Shown here one piece after another: positions 37,301 to 45,807 of a stretch of 64,000 bases of DNA. How positions within the stretch are numbered: position 1 is the stretch's first letter; the number at the start of each line of letters is the position of its first letter. The stretch lies in the NCBI GenBank assembly GCA_946409635.1, contig CAMJXD010000006.1, forward strand, positions 39,457-103,456, read 5' to 3'. The notes below the pieces were generated by a model that was not told where the DNA came from, made no database searches, and saw only the letters and a list, made by a program, of their open reading frames with translations. Origin of the DNA: an uncultured Prevotellaceae bacterium. GTDB taxonomy: Bacteria; Bacteroidota; Bacteroidia; Bacteroidales; Muribaculaceae. A program made the position numbers and the translations under genes.

Positions 37301-37734
37301 TTACGTCCCGCAAACTCATCGGCAAGTGGAATATGACAGTCCAGAGAACCGACAATCTCACGGCAGATTTCACTCTGGAACTTGATAAAAGCGACCAGGC
37401 TTCTTGCTCGATATTGCTGACGTGGAACGACCCTGCAGGGCTGAAGGTGCGCTTGAATGCGAGGCCCAAGTGGATATTATTTGGTATATGTCTAGAGCTA
37501 TATTTTGACGGGGTGAGTGTCACCTGTGAGCAAGAGGAAGTGCCAGGGCTCACTTTGAGCGAAGATGAACAGAATCTGATTGATGACTATGTTGAGAGAA
37601 TTAAAGGCAGGCTTGAGGATTTCACTCTAGAAGAGATCTTTAATACAAACTACTTTGTTGTCAAGGAATTGGGAAAGAAGCAGATGACGGTTCTCGATGG
37701 AGACACTGAGCGTGTATTCACCAAAGTGAAGTAA
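34357..37734 (+). CDS. Secreted YD-like repeat/PDZ protein related to the STAND sensor region
   Basis: 1125 residues. The start overlaps the STAND stop as ATGA, so translation is coupled. A signal peptide (MKRYLIIQLIFILCIASPI) is followed by a run of seven lysines (about 44-50) coded by an A-rich tract. From about residue 105 it resembles the outer half of the STAND protein: YYAQVTRKDGWLVG, LGIYYKLSR, many YDxxGxL-type repeats (YEYDQYGRLTATM), a PDZ-like domain (LGLRNGDIIISYG near 704-716) and a YTKKEIQRL segment matching the STAND C-terminus. The last 145 residues are lipocalin-like (KLIGKWNMTVQRT near 984). It is probably periplasmic or surface-exposed and may be a ligand or co-receptor for the STAND sensor. 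This is inference; no published function is known to me. Confidence 0.75.
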   Translation: MKRYLIIQLIFILCIASPIEQIKAHPAHNQYANNDDDLTPFGKKKKKKKEEKIANLVGKTPSQNKNDKPQNEEGTKRVNVTQPLSKPQDSKPDSVLAEKVKYDKPVYYAQVTRKDGWLVGVGKPLSQEQASHLGIYYKLSRKNKAGHWTLVETFNGYGNPTNPDFEFTYLWRDQIKDVCKWAFMSDATGETVYQERAMNADSTTVYVFSPTKIGEREYLGSYTDPLGLPMNLLKKESGSPSRVLISRDKRGFDILIKYIDDNGALQKNEEGAFMCRKEYDDEGNMTLSESLDMLGERMIDDCGNCGWKSVFRNGQCVETWYFDAEGLPMRMPMIKERAHNVYGFRYEYDQYGRLTATMHVDDKGNPDVDQHGVYMSRIVYNEHGKAIKQTYHDINGNLCNGFLDRIAQRNMQFDAKGRITLLEYRDKAGNYAIDEDDDCRQEVEYHNNGEVKRLTNYTLGKSAHSDIDKYIEYYSDVKGNTITKFHGVLDSIDIIKIDSVDALRRPILTAWYDLQGNPINRDEYHKKTTAYADGDKHNTVTKLWVDKNGKPVKPSYLQNYSMSVVTTDSTNHIVREKRYDGEMLVSSFEDVVDPKSGETILRNDLTAYGEAARVGWSNKLYYSIKRAINFNEKQNVHYGQNEFGEPSYISGLARRDVFFLYDDINNRYFDEDFNEIETSDMYRFILRLPRVYCIEVTDTAIAYPLGLRNGDIIISYGNWTASDDLKANMNNFYLETILQANVAKNTILLRHHPAEKSSEIVKIMLPPGKTSDLGFYPHMIYYTKKEIQRLKQTCEHYGVLLSKPVTRKDKATLWLAIQKKGAPDYTDFYYSPTINNRDPGIILYANADEEKWSFRKNCWTQPERNDETEAIKEEAEVITEDDEAADAVKESDDDASHFIHYVSDESPLLSMFTKRVLFITNDLKGLSSLNESYTNSENLDIIPVRADSSLLQRVMEFYTLHNGEIPNDYDIDDYRAMNDPAITSRKLIGKWNMTVQRTDNLTADFTLELDKSDQASCSILLTWNDPAGLKVRLNARPKWILFGICLELYFDGVSVTCEQEEVPGLTLSEDEQNLIDDYVERIKGRLEDFTLEEIFNTNYFVVKELGKKQMTVLDGDTERVFTKVK

Positions 37735-37763
37735 CGGGCATCTGCTACTGACAACCTTGAGAC

Positions 37764-37799
37764 GGAAAGGCCGGCCCTGTGGTGGGGCCGGCTTTCTTT
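37764..37799. terminator. Bidirectional terminator
   Basis: GGAAAGGCCGGCCC and GGGGCCGGCTTTC form a long GC stem around a short loop, with A-rich and T-rich flanks. It lies between the converging STAND operon and etfA and can serve both. Confidence 0.8.
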
Positions 37800-37820
37800 G
37801 GGGGGTTGTCGGGAAGTGGG

Positions 37821-38837
37821 TTACTTCTCGAGCTCGCGTTTGATGCGCTCGGTGAGCATGGGGACAATCTTGTGGAGGTCGCCCACGATGCCCAGGTCGG
37901 CAACGCTGAAGATGGGGGCGAACTTGTCCTTGTTGATGGCGATGATGTAGTCGCTCTCTTCCATGCCGGCCAGGTGCTGGATAGCACCGCTGATGCCGCA
38001 GGCCATGTACAGGCCGGGGCGAACGGTCTTGCCGGTCTGGCCCACCTGCACCTCGTGAGGCATCACGCCGTTGTCAACCATGGCACGCGACGAAGCCACC
38101 TGTCCGCCGAGGACGTCGGCGAGGGCCTGCAGCTTGTCGAAGCCTTCCTTGTCGTGCACGCCGCGACCGCCGCTGACCAGGATCTTGGCCTCGCTGATGT
38201 CGGCCACCTGCTTGTCGGCCTTGATGGTCTTGACGAGCTTTACCTTGAACTTGCTGGCGTCGAACTGGGGGGTGAACTCGGTCACCACGCCCTGGCGACC
38301 CTGCTGGCGCTGCATCTTCTGCATCACGCCGGGGCGCACGGTCGACATCTGGGGACGCGTGTTGGGGCAGATGATGGTGGCCATCAGGTTGCCGCCAAAT
38401 GCGGGACGCGTCATGCGGAATTCGGGTTCGCCGTCCTTGTCGGGCTCGATCTCGAGCTTGGTGCAGTCGGCGGTGAGACCGGTCTTGAGGCGCGAAGCGA
38501 TGCGCGGAGCCAGATCACGGCCGATGGTGGTGGCACCATAGAGGACGATGCTGGGCTTGCGCTCGGTGATGATCTGCCCGACGGCCTGGGAGTACTGCTC
38601 GCTCAGGAAGTCCTTCAACTCGGGAGCATCGGCAACGATGACCTCGTCGGCTCCCTGCTCGATGAGGGCCTGGGCCTGATCCTTGATGCCGCAGCCCAGA
38701 AGCATGGCAACGACCTTCTCGCCAAGGGCATCGGCCAGGTCACGCGCTTTACCTAAAAGTTCAAATGCAACGGGCTGGATGACACCCTCGCGCTGCTCGG
38801 CAAAAACGAATACGTTCTTATAATCTTTCTTGTCCAT
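37821..38837 (-). CDS. etfA: Electron transfer flavoprotein alpha subunit
   Basis: 338 residues, normal length. The C-terminal FAD domain is clear: [14 protein letters not shown] near 201-214, [30 protein letters not shown] and [11 protein letters not shown]. With EtfB it carries electrons to or from butyryl-CoA dehydrogenase. Last gene of the lysine-to-butyrate cluster; a repeat-filled gap of 93 bases separates it from etfB, and a terminator follows. Whether this Etf/Bcd pair bifurcates electrons to ferredoxin is suggested by the pathway but not shown here. Confidence 0.93.
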   Translation of the reverse strand: MDKKDYKNVFVFAEQREGVIQPVAFELLGKARDLADALGEKVVAMLLGCGIKDQAQALIEQGADEVIVADAPELKDFLSEQYSQAVGQIITERKPSIVLYGATTIGRDLAPRIASRLKTGLTADCTKLEIEPDKDGEPEFRMTRPAFGGNLMATIICPNTRPQMSTVRPGVMQKMQRQQGRQGVVTEFTPQFDASKFKVKLVKTIKADKQVADISEAKILVSGGRGVHDKEGFDKLQALADVLGGQVASSRAMVDNGVMPHEVQVGQTGKTVRPGLYMACGISGAIQHLAGMEESDYIIAINKDKFAPIFSVADLGIVGDLHKIVPMLTERIKRELEK

Positions 38838-38848
38838 AATATTCTGTT

Positions 38849-38926
38849 ACAGTTTTCAGTCTTCAGTTTTCAGTTTTCAGTTGATTGCGGATGCCGCTGA
38901 AAACTGACAACTGGCAACTGACAACT
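38849..38926. repeat. CAGTTTT tandem/hairpin repeat, etfB-etfA gap
   Basis: Tandem TTTTCAGT units followed by inverted CTGAAAACTG/ACAACTG units around a GATTGCGGATGCC loop. The same loop and arms recur at 51664-51730. It can form a stable hairpin in the mRNA. Confidence 0.7.
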
Positions 38927-38930
38927 ACTT

Positions 38931-39713
38931 TTAGATAATGTGTTTAACTTTGAGTTGATTAACGATGAGCTCGACAGCCTCTTCGGGGGTCACCTCGTGA
39001 ACCTCGCCGGGGGCCTTCATGGCCTTGGGGAAGGACTTGAAGACCTTGGTGGGCGAACCGGCCAGGCCGAGCTTGCCCTCCTCGACGTCGATCTTGTCGG
39101 CGCTCCACACCTCGACTTCCTTGTCATAGGCCTCCATGATGCCGCTCACGCTCATGTAGCGGGGCTCAAAGGCCGATGCGAGCACGGTCAGCAGGCACTT
39201 GCCCTCGACCTCGAGGACCTGGATGCCGTCCTCGTTCTCCTTGTCGACCTGCAGGTTGCCGTTTTCAAGCAGCTTGGCATCGGCAACGTAGGTAATCTGG
39301 GGCAGGCCCAGGTGCTCGGCGAGCTCGGGACCCACCTGAGCGGTATCACCGTCGATGGCCTGACGGCCGGCGATGATCAGGTCATAGTCCAGCACGCGGC
39401 ACAGGCCCGACAGGGCGTAGGAAGTGGCCAGGGTATCGGCACCGGCAAACTTGCGGTCACTCAACAGGATGGCACGGTCGGCTCCCATGGCCAGGGCCTC
39501 GCGCAGCATGACGTCGGCTTGGGGAGGACCCATCGAGATGACGGTGACGTTGGCGCCGAACTGGTCCTTGAGCCTCAAGGCGAGCTCGAGACCGCCCTTG
39601 TCATCGGGGTTCATAATGCTGGGGACGCCTTCACGAATCAGAGTACCCTTCACGGGGTCAATCTTGACAACGGTGGTATCGGGCACTTGTTTTACACAAA
39701 CTATAATGTTCAT
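38931..39713 (-). CDS. etfB: Electron transfer flavoprotein beta subunit
   Basis: 260 residues. Typical start MNIIVCVKQVPDTTVVKIDP, the SIMNPDDKGGLELALRLKD block, the AMP/FAD-binding GADRAILLSDRKFAGADTLA region near 95-115 and the IIAGRQAIDGDTAQVGPELA block. Partner of EtfA in accepting electrons for the crotonyl-CoA/butyryl-CoA step. It lies in the run bcd-etfB-etfA, with repeat-filled gaps on both sides. Confidence 0.93.
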   Translation of the reverse strand: MNIIVCVKQVPDTTVVKIDPVKGTLIREGVPSIMNPDDKGGLELALRLKDQFGANVTVISMGPPQADVMLREALAMGADRAILLSDRKFAGADTLATSYALSGLCRVLDYDLIIAGRQAIDGDTAQVGPELAEHLGLPQITYVADAKLLENGNLQVDKENEDGIQVLEVEGKCLLTVLASAFEPRYMSVSGIMEAYDKEVEVWSADKIDVEEGKLGLAGSPTKVFKSFPKAMKAPGEVHEVTPEEAVELIVNQLKVKHII

Positions 39714-39723
39714 AATTGGTTCT

Positions 39724-39790
39724 TAGTTTTTAGTTTTCAGTTTTCAGTTCTGTGTCGGCAGATGCTGCTGACAACTGAGAACTGACAACT
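39724..39790. repeat. CAGTTTT tandem/hairpin repeat, bcd-etfB gap
   Basis: Direct TTTTCAG units then inverted CTGACAACTGAGAACTGACAAC-type units (same family as 38849-38926), filling most of the gap between the two genes. Confidence 0.65.
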
Positions 39791-39794
39791 TGAT

Positions 39795-40934
39795 TTATTT
39801 AAACAATTGACCAGCGATAACCATGCGCTGAACCTCGGATGTACCCTCGTAGATCTCGGTAATCTTGGCGTCACGCATCATGCGCTCAACGGGATATTCA
39901 CGGGTGTAGCCGTATCCGCCGTGGAACTGTACGGCCTTGGTAGTAACCTCCATAGCGGTTTCGGCGGCAAAGAGCTTGGCCATGGCGGCGTCGGCGCTGT
40001 AGGGCAGGTGCATGTCCTTCTTCCAGGCGGCGCTGCGCACGAGCAGGCGGGCGGCCTCGACCTTAGTCTTGAGGTCGGCCATCTGGAACTGGGTGTTCTG
40101 GAACTTGGCAATGGCGCGGCCAAACTGCTTGCGCTCCTTGGTGTACTTGACGGTCTCGTCCATGGCACCCTGGGCAATGCCGAGGGCCTGGGAAGCGATA
40201 CCGATGCGGCCACCGTCGAGGGTCATCATGGCAATCTTGAAGCCCTTGCCGAGCTGGCCGAGGAGGTTCTCCTTGGGCACGATGCAGTTTTCAAAAATGA
40301 GCTCACAGGTGGCGCTGCCGCGGATACCCATCTTCAACTCCTTCTTGCCGATGGAGAAGCCGGGCATATCCCTCTCGACGATAAAGGCCGAGATGCCCTT
40401 GGTGCCGAGCGACTTGTCGGTCATGGCCATGACGATGAACACGTGGGCGTTGGAAGCGTTGGTGATAAAGATCTTGGAGCCGTTGAGCACCCAGTGGTCG
40501 CCGGCGTCGACAGCGGTGGTCTGCTGCATGGCGGCATCGGTACCGGCATTGGGCTCGGTGAGGCCGAAGGCGCCGATCCACTCACCGGAGGCGAGCTTGG
40601 GCAGGTACTTCATCTTCTGCTCCTCGGTGCCGTGCTCCAGGATGGGAGCCATGCACAGCGAGGTGTGGGCCGAGAGGACGACGCCCGTGGTGGCGCACAC
40701 GCGTGAAAGCTCCTCGACGGCCATGATATACATCTGTACGGTACCGCCGGCACCGCCATACTGCTTGGGAATGGGAATACCCATCATGCCGAGTTTACCC
40801 ATCTTCTGGACAGTCTCGATAGGGAAGCGCTCCTGCTCATCGATTTCGGCGGCAAGGGGCTTCACCTCGTTCTCAGCAAATGAGCGCACCATCTGCAGGA
40901 ACAGTTCTTCAGTCTTAGAATAGCTAAAATCCAT
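39795..40934 (-). CDS. bcd: Butyryl-CoA (short-chain acyl-CoA) dehydrogenase
   Basis: 379 residues, full length for acyl-CoA dehydrogenases. It has GAFGLTEPNAGTDA near 125-138, WVLNGSKIFITNA, the flavin-site FGRAIAKFQNTQF and the C-terminal GGYGYTREYPVERMMRDAK plus ITEIYEGTSEVQ, which holds the catalytic Glu. In this pathway it reduces crotonyl-CoA to butyryl-CoA with EtfAB. It is preceded by hbd (76-base repeat gap) and followed by etfB. The specific chain length is inferred from the cluster. Confidence 0.92.
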   Translation of the reverse strand: MDFSYSKTEELFLQMVRSFAENEVKPLAAEIDEQERFPIETVQKMGKLGMMGIPIPKQYGGAGGTVQMYIMAVEELSRVCATTGVVLSAHTSLCMAPILEHGTEEQKMKYLPKLASGEWIGAFGLTEPNAGTDAAMQQTTAVDAGDHWVLNGSKIFITNASNAHVFIVMAMTDKSLGTKGISAFIVERDMPGFSIGKKELKMGIRGSATCELIFENCIVPKENLLGQLGKGFKIAMMTLDGGRIGIASQALGIAQGAMDETVKYTKERKQFGRAIAKFQNTQFQMADLKTKVEAARLLVRSAAWKKDMHLPYSADAAMAKLFAAETAMEVTTKAVQFHGGYGYTREYPVERMMRDAKITEIYEGTSEVQRMVIAGQLFK

Positions 40935-40940
40935 TTTTAT

Positions 40941-41004
40941 TTAGTTTTTAGTTTTCAGTTGTCAGTTTTCAGTTGTCAGAGCTGAAAACTGACAACTGAC
41001 GACT
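40941..41004. repeat. CAGTTTT tandem/hairpin repeat, hbd-bcd gap
   Basis: Alternating TTTTCAGT and TGTCAGTT units and an inverted GCTGAAAACTGACAACTG half, again able to fold. Same family as the neighbouring gaps. Confidence 0.65.
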
Positions 41005-41010
41005 TAATGA

Positions 41011-41847
41011 TTAATACTTGTAGAAGCCTTCACCGGTCTTGCGTCCGAGCAGTCCTGCACGCACCATCTTGCGCAGCAGCGGGTGAGGACGATACTTGGG
41101 ATCGCCAAACTCGTTGTAGAGCACCTCCATGATGGCGAGGTTGACATCGTTGCCGATGAGGTCGGCCAGGGCCAGGGGTCCCATGGGATGGTTGGCACCG
41201 AGCATCATGCACTTGTCGATGTCCTCGGCGCTGGCGATACCGTCGGCCAGGATGCCCACAGCCTCGTTGATCATGGGGATGAGGATGCGGTTAACGACAA
41301 AGCCGGGAGCCTCGTTGACGGGCACGGGGGTCTTGCCGATCTGGGTGGTCAGGTCGATGATGCACTGGGCGGTCTCGTCGCTGGTGAGCTGTCCCTTGAT
41401 GACCTCGACGAGGGCCATGCGGTCGGCGGGGTTAAAGAAGTGGCAGCCGATGAACTGTGCGGGACGGCTGGTGCAGGCAGCGATCTCGGTGATCGAGAGC
41501 GACGACGAGTTGGTGGCGAAGATGGTCTCGGGCTTGCAGATCTTGTCAAGCTCCATGAAGACGTCCTTCTTCAACTGCATGTTCTCGACAGCAGCCTCGA
41601 TAACGAGGTCGGCGTCGGCAAACGTTGCATAGTCGGTCGTGGTGGTGATGTTGGCAAGGATGGCCTTCATGGCATCCTCGGTGATCTTACCCTTCTCGAC
41701 GAGCTTGTTGTAGCCCTTGGAGATTGAAGCCATTGCCTTGTCGAGGCTCTCCTGGGTGCGGCTCTTCATGACGACGGGCATCTTGGCGGCAAACGCCTTG
41801 ACGATACCCTTGGCCATGGTACCTGTTCCAATAACACAAATCTTCAT
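41011..41847 (-). CDS. hbd: 3-hydroxybutyryl-CoA dehydrogenase
   Basis: 278 residues. NAD-binding Rossmann start [19 protein letters not shown], then [13 protein letters not shown] near 117, [20 protein letters not shown] with the catalytic His near 139, and [15 protein letters not shown] plus [13 protein letters not shown] in the C-terminal domain. It interconverts acetoacetyl-CoA and 3-hydroxybutyryl-CoA. The core lysine pathway does not need it, so with the crotonase next door it allows acetoacetyl-CoA to be reduced to crotonyl-CoA as an extra electron sink. Confidence 0.92.
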   Translation of the reverse strand: MKICVIGTGTMAKGIVKAFAAKMPVVMKSRTQESLDKAMASISKGYNKLVEKGKITEDAMKAILANITTTTDYATFADADLVIEAAVENMQLKKDVFMELDKICKPETIFATNSSSLSITEIAACTSRPAQFIGCHFFNPADRMALVEVIKGQLTSDETAQCIIDLTTQIGKTPVPVNEAPGFVVNRILIPMINEAVGILADGIASAEDIDKCMMLGANHPMGPLALADLIGNDVNLAIMEVLYNEFGDPKYRPHPLLRKMVRAGLLGRKTGEGFYKY

Positions 41848-41898
41848 AATCTGTTTCTGTTTTATTGTTTTATTATAGTTGATGTTTTCTTTGATGGT

Positions 41899-42675
41899 TT
41901 ATTCACCTTTAAAAGCGGCTTTACGCTTGTTGAGGAAGGCGTCCATGCCCTCCTTCTGATCCTGGGTGGCGAAGCACTTGCCGAAGAGTTTGTTCTCCAG
42001 ACCGATGGCTCCGTCGGCATCCAGGTCGTAGCCCTCGTTGATGCTCTGCTTGGCCAGGCTGATGGCCACGGGAGCGTTCTTGAGCATCATGGCAGCCATT
42101 TCCATGGCCTTGTCCATCAGCTCTTCGGGCTCATAGACGGCATTGACCAGTCCGATGCGCAACGCCTCGTCGGCACGGATAATCTTGCCCGTGTAAATCA
42201 TCTCCTTGGCATAGCCCTGGCCGACGAGTTTGGGCAGGCGGTAGGTACCCGAGAAACCGGGAATGATGCCCAGTCCCACCTCAGGCTGGCCGAACTTGGC
42301 CTTGCTCGAAGCGATGCGGATGTCGCACGACATCGCCAGCTCGCAGCCACCACCCAGTGCGAAGCCGTTGACAGCGGCGATGACGGGGATGGGCAAGGTC
42401 TCGATGGCACGGAACACCTGGGCGCCCAGACGACCGAACTCGAAGCCCTGGGGCTCGTCGAGGTGGGCCATCTCAGAGATGTCGGCACCGGCGACAAACG
42501 ACTTCTCGCCGTCGCCCGTGATGATGAGCACGCGGGTTGTCTCGTCCAGCGTAAGGATGAAGTCGTCTATCTCCTCCAGGATGGTTGAATTGAGGGCGTT
42601 CAGCGACTTGGGAGCCGACACCTTCATGACGGTGATGCCGTCGTTGTGCTCAACCTTTAAAAAGTTGTATTCCAT
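41899..42675 (-). CDS. crt: Enoyl-CoA hydratase (crotonase)
   Basis: 258 residues with the crotonase fold: FVAGADISEM near 61-70 (oxyanion hole), GFALGGGCELAMSCDIRIAS with the first Glu near 112, and FGQPEVGLGIIPGFSGTYRL with the second catalytic Glu near 132. It hydrates crotonyl-CoA or works in reverse. Fifteen bases separate it from the CoA-transferase B gene. It pairs with hbd (51 bases downstream) to link acetoacetyl-CoA and crotonyl-CoA. Confidence 0.92.
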   Translation of the reverse strand: MEYNFLKVEHNDGITVMKVSAPKSLNALNSTILEEIDDFILTLDETTRVLIITGDGEKSFVAGADISEMAHLDEPQGFEFGRLGAQVFRAIETLPIPVIAAVNGFALGGGCELAMSCDIRIASSKAKFGQPEVGLGIIPGFSGTYRLPKLVGQGYAKEMIYTGKIIRADEALRIGLVNAVYEPEELMDKAMEMAAMMLKNAPVAISLAKQSINEGYDLDADGAIGLENKLFGKCFATQDQKEGMDAFLNKRKAAFKGE

Positions 42676-42690
42676 GACAGGATGCAGGAA

Positions 42691-43350
42691 TTAAACGTCC
42701 ATGGGTTTCAGGTCGGGCGAGATGATGAGACGGGCCTCGGTAGCGGCCTGCACGTCCTCGACGGTGAACTCGGGATGGAGCTCACGCAGGACGATGCCCT
42801 CGGGGGTGATGTCCATGACACCCATCTCGGTGATGATCATGTTGACCTGACCGGCAGCGGTGAGGGGCAGCGTGCACTCCTTGAGGATCTTGGGGTTACC
42901 CTTCTGGGTATGCTCCATGGTGAGGATCACGCGCTTGGCGCCGACCACGAGGTCCATGGCACCGCCCATGCCGGGAGCCATCTTGCCGGGGATAATCCAG
43001 TTGGCGAGGTTACCCTTCTCGTCGACCTGGAGAGCGCCCAGGAACGACACGTTCACGTGACCGCCGCGGATGATGGCAAACGAGGTAGCCGAGTCAAAGG
43101 TGCAAGCACCGGGGTTGAGCGTGATGGCGCCACCACCGGCATTGATGAGGTTCTTGTCCTCCTTGCCCTCCTCGGGCGTGGGGCCCATGCCCATGGCGCC
43201 GTTCTCGGTCTGCAAGGTTACCGAGACGCCCTCGGGCAGGTAGTTGGGGATTAAGGTGGGAATACCGATACCCAGATTCACAACATCGCCATCGTGGAGC
43301 TCCTTGGCAGCACGTTTTGCGATGACTTCTCTCATTTGATATTTATCCAT
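42691..43350 (-). CDS. Acetate/butyrate-acetoacetate CoA-transferase, subunit B
   Basis: 219 residues. Class I CoA-transferase beta subunit: [18 protein letters not shown] near 20-37, the [13 protein letters not shown] block near 46-58 whose Glu forms the CoA thioester, [13 protein letters not shown], and [18 protein letters not shown]. It moves CoA between butyryl-CoA and acetoacetate (or acetate), ending the pathway with free butyrate. Its A subunit is at the other end of the cluster (52215-52865), about 9 kb away, instead of adjacent. Confidence 0.9.
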   Translation of the reverse strand: MDKYQMREVIAKRAAKELHDGDVVNLGIGIPTLIPNYLPEGVSVTLQTENGAMGMGPTPEEGKEDKNLINAGGGAITLNPGACTFDSATSFAIIRGGHVNVSFLGALQVDEKGNLANWIIPGKMAPGMGGAMDLVVGAKRVILTMEHTQKGNPKILKECTLPLTAAGQVNMIITEMGVMDITPEGIVLRELHPEFTVEDVQAATEARLIISPDLKPMDV

Positions 43351-43397
43351 AATGCTAAATAGTTATTTGAGATTAATTATATGTTTTTTTTAAAAAG

Positions 43398-44186
43398 TTA
43401 TTTCATTCCTCTCTTGACCATCTCCTGGACGACAAACGATGCCACGTCGTCGGCATAGGTGTTCATGCCAAATCCGGCGTCAAAGCCGAGCTCCTTGGCC
43501 AGCTCGTGGGTGATGCGGGCACCGCCGCAGCAGCATATCATCTTGTCGCGCAGTCCCTCGGCCTCCATGAGCTCGATAAACTCGGTCATGTTCTTGATGT
43601 GAACGTCCTTCTGGGTGACCGTCTGCGAGACGAGCAGGGCGTCGGCATGGAGTTCGATGCCCTTGGCGATGAACTCGTCGTTGGGCACCTGTGACCCCAG
43701 GTTATAGGCCTCAATCATCTCATAGCGCTCGAGCCCGTAGTGGCCGGCATAGCCCTTCATGTTCATGATGGCATCGATGCCCACGGTGTGGGCGTCGGTT
43801 CCGGTAGAGGCACCGACGATGACAATCTTGCGGCCGATGTTCTCCTTGATGTACTCGTCGGTCTCATACATGTCCATGGTGTTGCTCTCGACCTTGGGGA
43901 CATAGATGGTGCTGTAGTCCACGGTGTGGGTGCAGCTGCCATAGCAGTTAAAGAAGGTGAAACCCGGGGTGAGTTCCTTGTAGTAGACCACGCTGGGGTT
44001 CTCGAGTCCCATCTTGCGCAGCAGCTGCTTGGCGGCCTCGACAGCCTCGGCACCACAGGGCACAGGCAGGGTGAAGCTGAGCTGAACCTTGCCGTCGTTC
44101 ATCGTGTCGCCGTAGGGTTTGATCTTGGTGAAGTCTAAGGTTTTGTCAAAATCCTTAGCTTCCATGCTATATAAACCTTCGCTCAT
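43398..44186 (-). CDS. kamE: Lysine 5,6-aminomutase beta subunit
   Basis: 262 residues. The coenzyme-B12 binding motif DAHTVG (DxHxxG) is at residues 131-136, followed by a GYAGHYG block. Lys144 lies at the position of the known PLP lysine of the clostridial beta subunit. With KamD it moves the 6-amino group of beta-lysine to C5, giving 3,5-diaminohexanoate; it uses adenosylcobalamin and PLP. Cytoplasmic. It follows kamD by 36 bases, so the host needs cobalamin or must make it. Confidence 0.93.
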   Translation of the reverse strand: MSEGLYSMEAKDFDKTLDFTKIKPYGDTMNDGKVQLSFTLPVPCGAEAVEAAKQLLRKMGLENPSVVYYKELTPGFTFFNCYGSCTHTVDYSTIYVPKVESNTMDMYETDEYIKENIGRKIVIVGASTGTDAHTVGIDAIMNMKGYAGHYGLERYEMIEAYNLGSQVPNDEFIAKGIELHADALLVSQTVTQKDVHIKNMTEFIELMEAEGLRDKMICCCGGARITHELAKELGFDAGFGMNTYADDVASFVVQEMVKRGMK

Positions 44187-44222
44187 AGTGTATTGTTGTA
44201 ACCTTGATTGATGTGTTAGTAA

Positions 44223-45779
44223 TTATCTCTTGCCCTTCATCAGTTCCACAAACGGGTTGTAATAGTTCTCGCCCTTCATGGTCACTCCCTCGAGGCCCTT
44301 ACCGCCGTTCTTGGGACGCTTCACGTCGCCAAAGATACCCTTCTCCAGAGCGGTGAACAGGCCCTCCTTGGTAATATCCTCAAGCAACTTGATGGTGTTG
44401 CCCAGGACTTCCTTGACGCGGTTGCGGCAGATACCGCCCTCGACAAACTCCATCTCCTCGCCGATGCTCTTCATGTTGTTGAAGATGTACTTGGCATTCT
44501 CGATCGAGAGGTAACGGTCGCTCATGAAGGGGGTGTGGATAGCCTCGGTGGGCATACCCAGCAGCTGGATGCCCTGGTGGGTCCAGATACCGATCATGTT
44601 GAACAACGCATCCTGGATGTGGCCACGGAAGATGTTGCCCGTCATGAACTTGGTGGGCGGCATGTACTTGAGCGTGGCCTTGGGGAAGATCTCGCGGGTC
44701 ATCTGAGCCTGAGCCAGCTCCAGCAGGAAGCCGTTCTCGAGCATGGGATCCATCTCGAAGGCATGTCCCAGACCCATCTGCTCCTCGGGCAGACCGGCCA
44801 TGAGAGCCAGCTGCTCGTTGATCAGGTCGGAAGCCAGAACGGTGTGCGCAGCCTCGACGGCGTCGGCCGTGGTGAGGTAGTTGTCCTCACCGGTGTTGAT
44901 GATCACCCCGGCAAAGCCATTGATGATGCGGCTCATGTACTGGTCGACGAGCGTGCGCTGCATGTTGATGTCGCGGAACAGGATGCCATAAAGGGCATCG
45001 TTGAGCATCACGTCCAGACCCTCAAAGGCTCCCATGATGGCGATCTCGGGCATACACAGTCCCGAGCAGTAGTTACACAGACGGATGTAACGGCCCTGCT
45101 CCTCGCCCACCTCGTCGAGCGCCTTGCGCATGATGCGGAAGTTCTCCTGGGTGGCAAAGGTGCCGCCGAAGCCCTCGGTCGTGGCGCCATAGGGCACGTA
45201 GTCCAGCAGACTCTGTCCCGTGGTGCGGATCACAGCGATGACATCGGCACCCTGGCGAGCACCGGCCTGGGCCTGTACCACGTCCTCGTAGATGTTACCC
45301 GTGGCCACAATGATGTAGAGATAGGGCTTGGGACCCTCGCCGATGGTCTCCAGGTAATGCTCACGGCGGGCACGGCGGGCGCGTATGCGGGCCATGCTCT
45401 CATCGATGACAGGCTGCAGGGCGTCGGCAATCTGCTTGGGATCACGTGTCACTACCTTGGTAATGTCCAACTCGTCGGCAGCGACTTTCTCGGCAATCTG
45501 TTGCGGGTTGAGGCCCGTCTGGATCATGGCATTGGCGATGAAGAACAGCGCGCCCTCGCTCAGGACGCCCTTGTCCTTGAGTGCCTCGACCACCACGTTG
45601 GGCAGGGGCACCTCGTTGTCGTCGACGCCATCGATACCCATCAAGCGGCACAGCGTGCGCTCAACGGCAACGGTGGTGTACTGCTCGACAAAGGCCTGAA
45701 CGTCCTCGGCGATGCCTTTGGCCAAGCCTCTGGCATACTCAACTTTCTCAAAATCTAATCCTAACTTGCTCTTTTGCAT
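44223..45779 (-). CDS. kamD: Lysine 5,6-aminomutase alpha subunit
   Basis: 518 residues, the normal size. The N-terminus KLGLDFEKVEYARGLAKGIA and the central LYIIVATGNIYEDVVQAQAG, GADVIAVIRTTGQSLLDYVP and GATTEGFGGTFATQENF blocks are the hallmark of the TIM-barrel alpha subunit that holds PLP and the cobalamin cofactor with KamE. It is placed between kamC and kamE, with 28 and 36 bases of spacing. Inactivation by its own radical chemistry explains the KamB/KamC reactivase genes just upstream. Confidence 0.95.
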   Translation of the reverse strand: MQKSKLGLDFEKVEYARGLAKGIAEDVQAFVEQYTTVAVERTLCRLMGIDGVDDNEVPLPNVVVEALKDKGVLSEGALFFIANAMIQTGLNPQQIAEKVAADELDITKVVTRDPKQIADALQPVIDESMARIRARRARREHYLETIGEGPKPYLYIIVATGNIYEDVVQAQAGARQGADVIAVIRTTGQSLLDYVPYGATTEGFGGTFATQENFRIMRKALDEVGEEQGRYIRLCNYCSGLCMPEIAIMGAFEGLDVMLNDALYGILFRDINMQRTLVDQYMSRIINGFAGVIINTGEDNYLTTADAVEAAHTVLASDLINEQLALMAGLPEEQMGLGHAFEMDPMLENGFLLELAQAQMTREIFPKATLKYMPPTKFMTGNIFRGHIQDALFNMIGIWTHQGIQLLGMPTEAIHTPFMSDRYLSIENAKYIFNNMKSIGEEMEFVEGGICRNRVKEVLGNTIKLLEDITKEGLFTALEKGIFGDVKRPKNGGKGLEGVTMKGENYYNPFVELMKGKR

Positions 45780-45807
45780 AGTGTATATAGTAAATAGTGT
45801 GATGTCA

